NCBI GenBank assembly: GCA_025450355.1
Contig: JANWHR010000279.1
Location: 1-6,776 of the forward strand
Direction of reading: 5' to 3'
DNA length: 6,776 nt
Origin: Micropepsaceae bacterium
Lineage (GTDB): Bacteria > Pseudomonadota > Alphaproteobacteria > Micropepsales > Micropepsaceae
This document shows, in pieces, positions 1 through 6,353 of this stretch. Position numbers and translations under genes: made by a program. The number at the start of each line of letters is the position of its first letter. The stretch's first letter is position 1. The notes beneath the pieces were generated by a model. That model searched no databases. It was not told the origin of the DNA and saw nothing but the letters and a program-made list of their open reading frames with translations.

Positions 1-677
1 AGCCGCAGCGCGCCCATGATCGCCTTTTTGCCGGCAATCGTGCCGTCGTCACCGACGTAATAGCTTTCCTTGATCGACTGCGTGTCATAGGCGGTCAGTC
101 CGGTAAAGATGATCACGCCCGCGACCGAAATCACCCATTGCAGCGCCGAAGAGTGCCAGAACATGCCGACCAGCGAAGCGATAATGATTCCGAACAGACC
201 CATCATCAGGAATGAGCCCATGCCGGAAAGGTCGCGCTTCGTGGTGTAGCCCCAGAGACTCATGGCGCCAAAGGTTGCCGCGGTGATGAAGAACACCTGC
301 GCAACGCTGGCGCCGGTGTAGAGAAGAAGTACCGGGGCAAGTCCGATACCCATCAGTCCGGCATAGATCCAGAATGTGGTTTGGGCGGCAGCAAAGCTCA
401 TCCGCTGAATGCGGAAGCTGAGCCAGAAGACAAGCCCGAGCGGAGCAAAAAGCGCGATCCAGCCCAGCCCCGTCAGCCCGACTCCGCCCTGCGGAGTGAC
501 CTGAAAGAAGATCTGCCGCATGGGGGTCTCGGCAGCCATCCATGCCGTGGCGCCCGTGAGGCCAAGCCCCACCAGCATGTAGTTGTAAACCCGGAGCAAA
601 TAGGCCCTGAGGCCTTCATCAACCGCGGCCGTGGCCGCTGGGTTGTAGCTTCGGACCCGATTGTCGTATTCGGCCAT
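1..677 (-). CDS. Bax inhibitor-1/YccA family integral membrane protein (3' end outside window)
   Basis: This is an inner-membrane protein of the BI-1/YccA (TMBIM) family. Members are multi-helix channel or leak proteins, and some bacterial ones move Ca2+ or H+; E. coli YccA modulates the FtsH protease. The 225 visible residues begin MAEYDNRVRSYN and carry the pre-helix segment GLRAYLLRVYNYM (22-34). Hydrophobic helices follow at about 35-49, 71-88, 101-120, 125-142, 155-173 and 178-196. The family core GYTTKRDLSGMG is at 143-154 and TAYDTQ at 195-200, where D198 corresponds to one of the two conserved pore aspartates. The second one, in the final LDFIN-type helix, would lie in the roughly 20 residues beyond the left edge. 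The ATG at 675-677 is supported by AGGAG ten bases upstream. The gene follows the permease gene on the same strand after 125 bp and probably has its own promoter. Family assignment is firm; the transported substrate is unknown. Confidence 0.95.
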   Translation of the reverse strand, partial: MAEYDNRVRSYNPAATAAVDEGLRAYLLRVYNYMLVGLGLTGATAWMAAETPMRQIFFQVTPQGGVGLTGLGWIALFAPLGLVFWLSFRIQRMSFAAAQTTFWIYAGLMGIGLAPVLLLYTGASVAQVFFITAATFGAMSLWGYTTKRDLSGMGSFLMMGLFGIIIASLVGMFWHSSALQWVISVAGVIIFTGLTAYDTQSIKESYYVGDDGTIAGKKAIMGALR

Positions 678-687
678 AGCGGCGAAA

Positions 688-692
688 CTCCT
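688..692 (-). promoter_or_regulatory. Shine-Dalgarno sequence of the BI-1/YccA gene
   Basis: On the minus strand AGGAG lies ten bases before the ATG at 677. It is the clearest ribosome binding site in the window and fixes the start of this gene. Confidence 0.6.
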
Positions 693-717
693 GAGTTCAG
701 TCTGGAATAACGCGCCT

Positions 718-746
718 AATATCGGCTTTCGCAACCGCAACATCAA
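718..746 (-). promoter_or_regulatory. Possible sigma70-type promoter of the BI-1/YccA gene
   Basis: On the minus strand TTGATG (741-746) and GATATT (718-723) are separated by exactly 17 bases. Each matches four of six consensus positions. Transcription would start near 711 and give a leader of about 35 bases containing the AGGAG site. The position in the only sizeable intergenic gap supports it. This is a pattern match only, and read-through from the permease gene is also possible. Confidence 0.4.
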
Positions 747-802
747 GGCACGGAAGTTTGATTCCGGACCTTTGCAGATGCGCCCCTCGCCATGACCGAT
801 AT

Positions 803-3331
803 TTAACCATTCCTCAGCCTTGCCGCAGGCTTTTCGGACAGCGCGAAAAAGCCGCCGGTGAGGCCAAGAATAATCGTCCCGATGGCGCCGCCCGCAATGG
901 TCAGGGCCACCGCTCCGGGCGCGAAGATGAAGGGCACGTCCAGCACGAACTTCGCCACGCTCCAGGAGGCGAGGGTGCCGATCACAAGCGCGGCAAGCCC
1001 GGACAGCAGTCCCAGCAAGCCGTATTCCAGGACATAAATGCCGGCCAGTTTGGCGCGTGTGGCGCCGAGGACCTTGAGAACCACGGCATCGTAAAGCCGC
1101 GCCCGGTGCCCGTTCGCAATTGCCCCCGCCAGCACCAGCGCGCCGGCAAAGATCGTCACCAGACTGGCGATTTCGATTCCGTTGGCCAGCGCCTGCAGCA
1201 TTTCTCCCAATTGGGCAAGGGAGTCGCGCACGCGCACGATCGTCACAGTCGGAAACGCGCGCGAGATCGCCGAGAACATCGCCTCTTCCCGGTTGGGTGC
1301 GGTGCGAACCGTGGCCAGGAAAGTATGCGGCGCCCGATCGACGACTCCCGGCGACGCCATCAGGACGAAATTCATGCCGCCACTGCGGAAATTGATGTCG
1401 CGCAGGTTGAAAATGCGCATGTCGATGTCGCGGCCGATGATGTTCACCGTGATGGTGTCACCGATTTTCAACCCCATGCCGCGCGCCAGTTCGCGATCGA
1501 ACGAGACCAGGGTCGGTCCGTGGTAGTCCGCCGGCCACCACGACGGTCCTTCAACAACTTTCGCTTCTTTTGGAGGCGTGCTGGCGTAAGTCACCGCACG
1601 GTCGCCGTTCACCGCCCAGCGCGAATCCGCGGCGATATGGGCGTCTGCAACCGGCACGCCGTTCAGCTTCACCACCCGTCCGCGCAACATCGGCGTGGCG
1701 TTGAAGTCGCCGGTCTCGGGAAAGCCGGTGACGAGTTTGGTGAACGGCATAATCTGATCCGGCTGAATGTCGATGAAGAAGAAGCTCGGAGCATGCGCGG
1801 GCAACTGGTCCTGCACCTCGGATTCCATGCTGGCCTGCGTCAGCACGACGGCCGCAAGCAGTGTCAGCCCGAGCCCGAGCGCGACCATGGTACCGCCTAC
1901 TGGTGTTCCGGGCCGGGTCAAGCTTGAAATCGCCAGCCGGACCGATTGGGGCCGCTGCAATGTCAGCTGTCCAAGTCCCCACCGGAGCGCGGCAGCGGCG
2001 AGGCGCAAGGCCACCAGTACCGCCACAGCGCCGCCAAGAAATTCAAGGTTGAACAGGGGCCGCGGCGAGACCAGCATCGAAAGCGCGGCGATGGCCACGA
2101 AGGCGGCCGCGGCAGCGACCCGGAAGCGCCAGCGGGCGTAAACGCGGACGGGCGCCACCAGATCGCGAAACAGACCGGCCGGTGCAATGTCGCAGGCGCG
2201 CGCCAGCGGCGGCAGGGCAAATCCGGCAACCGAAAGCACCCCGAATCCAGCCGCAACCAGCAACGGTCCCGCGTACAGGGCGTAATGCGCGGGCAGTGGA
2301 ATCCGGTCGCCAAAGAAATAAGCCACCGCGAACGGAAAGACCGCTCCGGCAACGGTTCCCGCGATCAGGCCCAGCCCAGAGACGGCGGCGATCTCCACCG
2401 TATAAATCCGGAAGATCAGTGGGCTTTCCGCCCCCACTGATTTCATGATGGCAATCGTCGTGCGCTTTCCCTTCAGGAATGCTTCCACCGCCTGCCCGGC
2501 GCCAATCCCTGCGACCACCAGAGCGGTCAAGCCGACCAGAGTTAAAAACATCGTGGCCTGATCGATGAATTGGGTCACATTGGGAATGGCATTGCTGCTA
2601 TCGCGGATCTCCCACGCCGATTGCGGCCACGCCGCCAGCAGATCCTTGCGGAATCCCTCAATGGTTTCCTGGCCGGTGAATGCGACGCGATAGGACCAGT
2701 TGATGAGACTGCCAGGCGTGATCAGGCCAGAGCGCTGCAACCCCTCGTGCGAAACCATCAGCCGTGGCCCAAGCACAAATCCCCCGGCGACGCGGTCGGG
2801 TTCCGACAGCAGCACGGCCCGAATGACAAAGTCCGCATTGCCAACGTGCACCAGTTGACCGGTTTTGAGACCAAGCCTGGTCAGCAACGCATCCTCAACC
2901 GCCGCACCGCAAAGCTTTGCATCACAGGCAATTGCGCGCGACAGCGGCATTGCCGGCGACAGCACCGGCTCGCCAACCAGAGGATAGGCAGCATCGACGG
3001 CCTTCAGCTCGATCAGTGTGCGCCGGCTGCGGTCCGCAGCATTGGTCGCCATGCTGCGCGCCGTGGCGATTTCCGAGACCCGGCCAAAACGCGCGAGAAA
3101 TGCCCGTTCGGCCGCGGTTGCAGGCTGGTAGAACCGCTGGATTCGCACATCGCCGCCCAGTAGCGCCCGGCCATGCTCCGCCAGCCCGGTGAGGAAGGCG
3201 TCTCCCAGCGAACCCACGCCCGCGATCGCGGCAACGCCGAGTGTGAGTGCGATCAGAAAAATCCGGAAGCCGGCCAAACCGCTGCGCAAATCGCGACGGG
3301 CAAAGCGTGCCGCCAGACCCCACATCGTCAT
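803..3331 (-). CDS. ybbP: YbbP-type FtsX-like ABC transporter permease
   Basis: This is the membrane subunit of a type VII (MacB/LolC-like) ABC system acting with the ATPase encoded just upstream. E. coli YbbP is about 800 residues, so 842 is normal. Predicted helices lie at about 22-42, 258-280, 310-338, 352-376, 404-422, 428-450, 474-500, 715-740, 762-790 and 806-830, ten in all. Two large extracytoplasmic domains (about 43-255 and 501-712) sit between them, as expected for a duplicated FtsX permease. Cytoplasmic coupling segments are visible at 290-303 (TIAIMKSVGAES) and 747-760 (DAVVLKVLGATRAK). The ATG at 3331 overlaps the ATPase stop codon as ATGA, suggesting coupled translation. A second ATG at 3325 is an alternative start: it lies six bases after a weak GAG. 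The transported molecule is unproven; the tesA neighbourhood suggests a lipid or lipid-linked envelope compound. Confidence 0.93.
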   Translation of the reverse strand: MTMWGLAARFARRDLRSGLAGFRIFLIALTLGVAAIAGVGSLGDAFLTGLAEHGRALLGGDVRIQRFYQPATAAERAFLARFGRVSEIATARSMATNAADRSRRTLIELKAVDAAYPLVGEPVLSPAMPLSRAIACDAKLCGAAVEDALLTRLGLKTGQLVHVGNADFVIRAVLLSEPDRVAGGFVLGPRLMVSHEGLQRSGLITPGSLINWSYRVAFTGQETIEGFRKDLLAAWPQSAWEIRDSSNAIPNVTQFIDQATMFLTLVGLTALVVAGIGAGQAVEAFLKGKRTTIAIMKSVGAESPLIFRIYTVEIAAVSGLGLIAGTVAGAVFPFAVAYFFGDRIPLPAHYALYAGPLLVAAGFGVLSVAGFALPPLARACDIAPAGLFRDLVAPVRVYARWRFRVAAAAAFVAIAALSMLVSPRPLFNLEFLGGAVAVLVALRLAAAALRWGLGQLTLQRPQSVRLAISSLTRPGTPVGGTMVALGLGLTLLAAVVLTQASMESEVQDQLPAHAPSFFFIDIQPDQIMPFTKLVTGFPETGDFNATPMLRGRVVKLNGVPVADAHIAADSRWAVNGDRAVTYASTPPKEAKVVEGPSWWPADYHGPTLVSFDRELARGMGLKIGDTITVNIIGRDIDMRIFNLRDINFRSGGMNFVLMASPGVVDRAPHTFLATVRTAPNREEAMFSAISRAFPTVTIVRVRDSLAQLGEMLQALANGIEIASLVTIFAGALVLAGAIANGHRARLYDAVVLKVLGATRAKLAGIYVLEYGLLGLLSGLAALVIGTLASWSVAKFVLDVPFIFAPGAVALTIAGGAIGTIILGLTGGFFALSEKPAARLRNG

Positions 3332-4137
3332 CTCGTAACGCGGCCGTCCCCGGCCGCATGCGGGCCAGAGGCCCGCGCTACGAGCGGCCGGACGCCCTCT
3401 GCCGCAGGTGGCGCGGGCACATCGGCCGAATCCGCCACAATGAGGCCGTCCTTCATCCGCAAAGTGCGGTCGCAGCGATGCGCCAGAGCTTCCTCATGCG
3501 TGACCAGGAACAAAGTCGCGTTGGAACGCGCTTTCAGTGCGAACAGGAGTTCCATCACCTGCGCACCCGTCGCACCATCGAGATTCCCCGTGGGCTCATC
3601 TGCGAACAGAATTTCCGGATCGTGCACGATGGCGCGCGCGAGCGCGACGCGCTGCTGTTCTCCGCCGGAAAGCTGGCCCGGATAATGGCTCACGCGATGT
3701 CCCAATCCGGCCGTTTCGAGCGCGCGCCGGGCTCGGGTGAATGCGTCCGTTACCCCGGCGAGTTCCAGCGGCACCGCGACATTCTCCAATGCGGTCATCG
3801 ACGGTACCAGATGAAACGCCTGAAACACGATTCCCACATGTTCGCGGCGGAAGCGCGCCAGCGCATCCTCGGACAGGCCCGTGAGTTCCCGGCCGGCCAC
3901 GGCGACCCGGCCCGAAGTCGCGGCTTCCAGTCCGGCGGCCACCATCAGCAAAGAGGACTTGCCCGAGCCCGAAGGGCCAAGCAGGGCAACGGCTTCGCCT
4001 TTTGGAATGGCCAGCGTGATCCCGTTCAGGATATTCACCGGGCCGGCGGTGCTCGCCAGAGTCAGATGCACATCCGTGATCTGGATGGCCGGCTGTTCCG
4101 GTTTGCCCGAAGCGGTCCGGTTGGCGATGATTGGCAT
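3328..4137 (-). CDS. ybbA: YbbA-type ABC transporter ATP-binding protein
   Basis: This cytoplasmic ATPase of the LolD/MacB class should energise the permease encoded immediately downstream. From the ATG at 4137 it has 269 residues. Visible motifs are Walker A GPSGSGKSS (54-62), Q-loop Gln106 in GIVFQAFHLVP, signature LSGGEQQR (156-163), Walker B ILFADE (176-181, catalytic Glu181), the D-loop GNLD (184-187) and switch His214 in VTHEE, so it should be active. The start MPIIAN was chosen because the longer reading from 4173 adds 12 residues of no family character and would overlap tesA; neither start has a good Shine-Dalgarno sequence. The last 18 codons (252-269) coincide exactly with a double-hairpin repeat-like element, so the tail LVARASGPHAAGDGRVTR is probably not ancestral. 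The stop overlaps the permease start (ATGA). Confidence 0.93.
   Translation of the reverse strand: MPIIANRTASGKPEQPAIQITDVHLTLASTAGPVNILNGITLAIPKGEAVALLGPSGSGKSSLLMVAAGLEAATSGRVAVAGRELTGLSEDALARFRREHVGIVFQAFHLVPSMTALENVAVPLELAGVTDAFTRARRALETAGLGHRVSHYPGQLSGGEQQRVALARAIVHDPEILFADEPTGNLDGATGAQVMELLFALKARSNATLFLVTHEEALAHRCDRTLRMKDGLIVADSADVPAPPAAEGVRPLVARASGPHAAGDGRVTR
3332..3384. repeat. REP/BIME-like double-hairpin element inside the 3' end of the ATPase gene
   Basis: The element has two perfect 7-bp hairpins side by side. The first is GCGGCCG (3340-3346), loop TCCC, CGGCCGC (3351-3357). The second is GCGGGCC (3360-3366), loop AGA, GGCCCGC (3370-3376). An outer inverted pair CTCGTA (3332-3337) and TACGAG (3379-3384) encloses both, giving a near-symmetrical unit. 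This layout is what is known for repetitive extragenic palindromes arranged as a two-hairpin unit. I see no second copy in the window, so calling it a genomic repeat is inference. It is unusual in being coding: it supplies the last 18 codons of the ATPase gene and ends two bases from its stop codon. Confidence 0.6.
4103..4131 (+). promoter_or_regulatory. Weak candidate promoter of the tesA-murJ-thpR operon
   Basis: TTGCCC (4103-4108) and GATGAT (4126-4131) are 17 bases apart and each matches four of six sigma70 consensus positions. Transcription would start near 4138, about 17 bases before tesA. Since the divergent gene starts at 4137, the promoter would lie within its first codons. This is a low-specificity pattern match in GC-rich DNA. 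Confidence 0.22.
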
Positions 4138-4154
4138 GATGCAGGCAGGCGATA

Positions 4155-4811
4155 ATGACCATGCGAATCGCATTCAAGACAATTGTTGCGGCGCTGCTGG
4201 TGGCGCCCGGATTTGCCCATGCCGCCGGACAGCCGATCCGGATTCTGGCGCTGGGGGACAGCCTCACCCAGGGCTATGGCCTTCCGCCGGGTGACGATTT
4301 TCCCAATGTGCTGCAGCAGGCGCTGAAGGTCAGGGGCCTGGCTGTGACGGTCATCAACGCCGGAGTTTCGGGCGACACCTCGGCCGGCGGCCGCGCGCGG
4401 CTTGACTGGTCACTGGAAGATGCGAAGCAGGCGCCCGATGCGGCCATCGTGGAACTGGGCGCCAATGACGGGCTGCGCGGCCTTCCCGTGGACGAGATGG
4501 CAAAGAATCTCGATGCCATCGTTTCCCGGTTTCAGGCCCGCGGCATTCCCGTATTGCTGGCGGGAATGAAGGCGCCGCGGAATTTCGGTGCGGATTATGC
4601 GAAAAAATTCGACGCCGTTTTTCCGGCGCTCGCAAAAAAGTACCACGTTCTGCTGTACCCGTTTTTCCTCGACGGGGTGGCGCTCCATGCCGATTTGCTG
4701 CAGGCCGATGGCCTGCATCCGAATCCGAAGGGCGTCGATCTGATCGTGAAAGACATCACGCCCATGGTGATTCGGCTGGTTGAGCAGTCGAAGGGAAAAC
4801 ACGCATCTTGA
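4155..4811 (+). CDS. tesA: Periplasmic GDSL-type arylesterase / acyl-CoA thioesterase I-like lysophospholipase
   Basis: This is an SGNH-fold hydrolase that cleaves acyl esters or thioesters. The E. coli homologue is TesA (thioesterase I, protease I, lysophospholipase L1). The N-terminus has a basic start, a hydrophobic core and AHA before the likely signal peptidase I cut (about residue 23/24), so the mature enzyme should be periplasmic. Counting from the first Met, all four SGNH blocks are present: GDSLTQGYG with nucleophile Ser36, NAGVSGDTS with Gly73, GAND with Asn104, and DGLHPN with Asp185 and His188. The 218-residue length fits the family. The ATG at 4155 or 4161 could start translation; an AGG-containing weak site at 4147-4149 is near both. 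It is divergent from the ABC ATPase gene, 17 bp away, a pairing also seen in E. coli. Its stop overlaps the start of murJ. Confidence 0.94.
   Translation: MTMRIAFKTIVAALLVAPGFAHAAGQPIRILALGDSLTQGYGLPPGDDFPNVLQQALKVRGLAVTVINAGVSGDTSAGGRARLDWSLEDAKQAPDAAIVELGANDGLRGLPVDEMAKNLDAIVSRFQARGIPVLLAGMKAPRNFGADYAKKFDAVFPALAKKYHVLLYPFFLDGVALHADLLQADGLHPNPKGVDLIVKDITPMVIRLVEQSKGKHAS
4791..4796 (+). promoter_or_regulatory. Likely ribosome binding site of murJ within the tesA 3' end
   Basis: AAGGGA lies inside the last codons of tesA and ends 11 bases before the TTG start at 4808. The spacing is rather long. It is the only purine-rich site available, because an in-frame stop at 4781-4783 leaves TTG 4808 as the first start-type codon of the murJ frame. 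Confidence 0.4.
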
Positions 4812-6346
4812 TTGGGCGGCTGGCATCGGTTGGCGGCTTCACCGCCGTATCGCGCGTTGCCGGGTTCATCCGCGACGTGCTGATGGCGGCGATTCTCGGC
4901 GCAGGCCCGATGTCGGACGCCTTTTTCGTGGCGTTCCGCTTTCCGAACAATTTTCGCGCGATCTTTGCCGAAGGCGCATTCAACGCGGCATTTCTGCCGC
5001 GCTATGCCGCCGCGGTCACGCGGTCGGGCGCGCAGGTCAGCGCGCAGGCGGCAAAATTTGCCGACGCGGTCTTCGCCTGGCAGTTCGTGGCGCAATTCGT
5101 GCTGATGATCCTTGCGATGGCTTTCATGCGCCAGATCGTCGAGGTGATGGCCCCCGGCTTTGCCCATGATCCGGCGCAGGTGAACCTCGCCGTCCGGCTC
5201 TCGCGCATCACCTTTCCCTATTTGATCTGCATCACCATCGTGACGCAGCTTTCGGCCATGCTGAACGCCGTGGCGCGCTTTCGCGCGGCGGCCGCGTCGC
5301 CGATTCTGTTGAACGTGGGAATGATCGGGACCCTGCTGCTGGCGCGGCGCTTTCCCAATGCGGCCTATGCCGCGGCCTATGGCGTGCTGATCGCCGGAAT
5401 GCTCCAGCTGCTGTTTATGCTGTGGGTGGCGATGCGCGCCGGCCTTCATCTGCGGCTGCGCATCCCTCGCTGGCGTCCGGAGGTGAAGGAATTCCTGATT
5501 GCGCTCGGCAATGCCACGATCGGCGCCGGCAGCGTCCAGATCGGCCTCTTTATCGACACGGTGATCGCAAGCTTCCTGCCCTCCGGCGATCTGACCGCGC
5601 TGTATTACGCAGACCGGATCAACCAGTTGCCGATGGGCATCATCGGAATTGCGCTGGGGACGGTGTTGCTGCCCGAGATGTCGTCCAGGCTGGCGGTCAA
5701 TGACGAAAAGGGCGCAAGCATTGCCCAGAACCGTGCGGTGATTCTGGGCATGCTGCTCACGCTGCCCTGCATCGCCGCGTTCTTCATCATTCCCGACACG
5801 CTGATGCGGGCCCTGTTTGCCCGCGGAGCATTCAATTTCACCGCCGCCGACACCTCGGCCGCAGCACTGGTTGCCTATGGCGTGGGACTGCCGGCCTTCG
5901 TGCTGGTGCGTTGCGTCGTGCCATCCTTTTACGCGCGTGGCGATACCGCAACCCCGGTGCGCGCCACCATGCTGTCGGTCGCGGCCAACATCGCGGTGAA
6001 AGTGCTGCTGGTGTGGGGGGCGCATATCGGCGTGGTGGGACTCGCGCTCGGCACTTCGATCGGCGCCTGGGTCAATCTCGGGATTCTCGCATGGCTCGCG
6101 CGGCGGCGTGCGGTTCTGGTGGTCACGCCCGAACTCAAACGCGCGATTGTTCCGGTGCTGGCCGCGGCGGGTGCAGCAGCAGTGGGCTTCATCATCGGAC
6201 AATTGCTGGGGCATGCGGTGGCGCTACCCGGACGTGCGCTCACCGACGTGGTCGCCTTTGTCATCGCGGGAATGCTGGGCGCCGGGCTCTATGTCGCGGT
6301 GGTGATCGGATTCCGCCACAGCCTGCCATTCCAGAACGCGCATTGA
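4808..6346 (+). CDS. murJ: Lipid II flippase MurJ
   Basis: This MOP-superfamily integral membrane protein moves lipid II, the peptidoglycan precursor, from the inner to the outer face of the cytoplasmic membrane. At 512 residues it has the usual family length, with many hydrophobic helices throughout. The N-terminal signature SRVAGFIRD is at 15-23 and DAFFVAFRFPNNFRAIFAEG at 37-56, and YYADRINQLPMGIIGIALGT surrounds Arg270. Arg16, Arg22, Asp37, Arg50 and Arg270 align with residues known to be important in E. coli MurJ (R18, R24, D39, R52, R270), so the protein looks functional. Translation must begin at TTG 4808, because a stop lies nine codons upstream and no ATG or GTG intervenes. TTGA overlaps the tesA stop, suggesting coupled translation, and thpR follows after 7 bp. 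The uncommon start codon may hold expression low. Confidence 0.95.
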   Translation: MIGRLASVGGFTAVSRVAGFIRDVLMAAILGAGPMSDAFFVAFRFPNNFRAIFAEGAFNAAFLPRYAAAVTRSGAQVSAQAAKFADAVFAWQFVAQFVLMILAMAFMRQIVEVMAPGFAHDPAQVNLAVRLSRITFPYLICITIVTQLSAMLNAVARFRAAAASPILLNVGMIGTLLLARRFPNAAYAAAYGVLIAGMLQLLFMLWVAMRAGLHLRLRIPRWRPEVKEFLIALGNATIGAGSVQIGLFIDTVIASFLPSGDLTALYYADRINQLPMGIIGIALGTVLLPEMSSRLAVNDEKGASIAQNRAVILGMLLTLPCIAAFFIIPDTLMRALFARGAFNFTAADTSAAALVAYGVGLPAFVLVRCVVPSFYARGDTATPVRATMLSVAANIAVKVLLVWGAHIGVVGLALGTSIGAWVNLGILAWLARRRAVLVVTPELKRAIVPVLAAAGAAAVGFIIGQLLGHAVALPGRALTDVVAFVIAGMLGAGLYVAVVIGFRHSLPFQNAH

Positions 6347-6353
6347 CGTCAGC

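Noticed and set aside
85..543. 152-codon minus-strand frame in the BI-1/YccA region.
   Set aside because: It is a frame-shifted reading of the BI-1 gene, whose true frame runs unbroken from 677 to the window edge with all family motifs.
753..768. CGGAA/TTCCG inverted repeat between the permease and BI-1 genes as a terminator.
   Set aside because: The stem is only 5 bp with a 6-base loop and no following run of T, so it is too weak to call a terminator.
758..1927. 389-codon open frame on the plus strand opposite the permease gene.
   Set aside because: Its composition is rich in Arg, Gly, His and Gln with no recognisable motif. The opposite strand carries a full FtsX-like permease.
3360..3376. 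GC-rich hairpin as an intrinsic terminator at the end of the ATPase gene.
   Set aside because: It lies in coding sequence, has no T tract on either strand, and the permease gene begins immediately after; the paired hairpin layout fits a repeat element better.
4138..4173. Longer ATPase start at 4173, adding 12 residues.
   Set aside because: The extra residues (MRFAWSLSPACI) overlap the start of tesA, have no Shine-Dalgarno sequence and lie outside the conserved domain; the ATG at 4137 is sufficient.
4595..6214. Long open frame of 539 codons on the minus strand opposite murJ.
   Set aside because: Its product is dominated by His, Arg, Gln and Gly without domains or hydrophobic segments. It mirrors the murJ codon pattern in GC-rich DNA, and the plus strand encodes an unmistakable MurJ.
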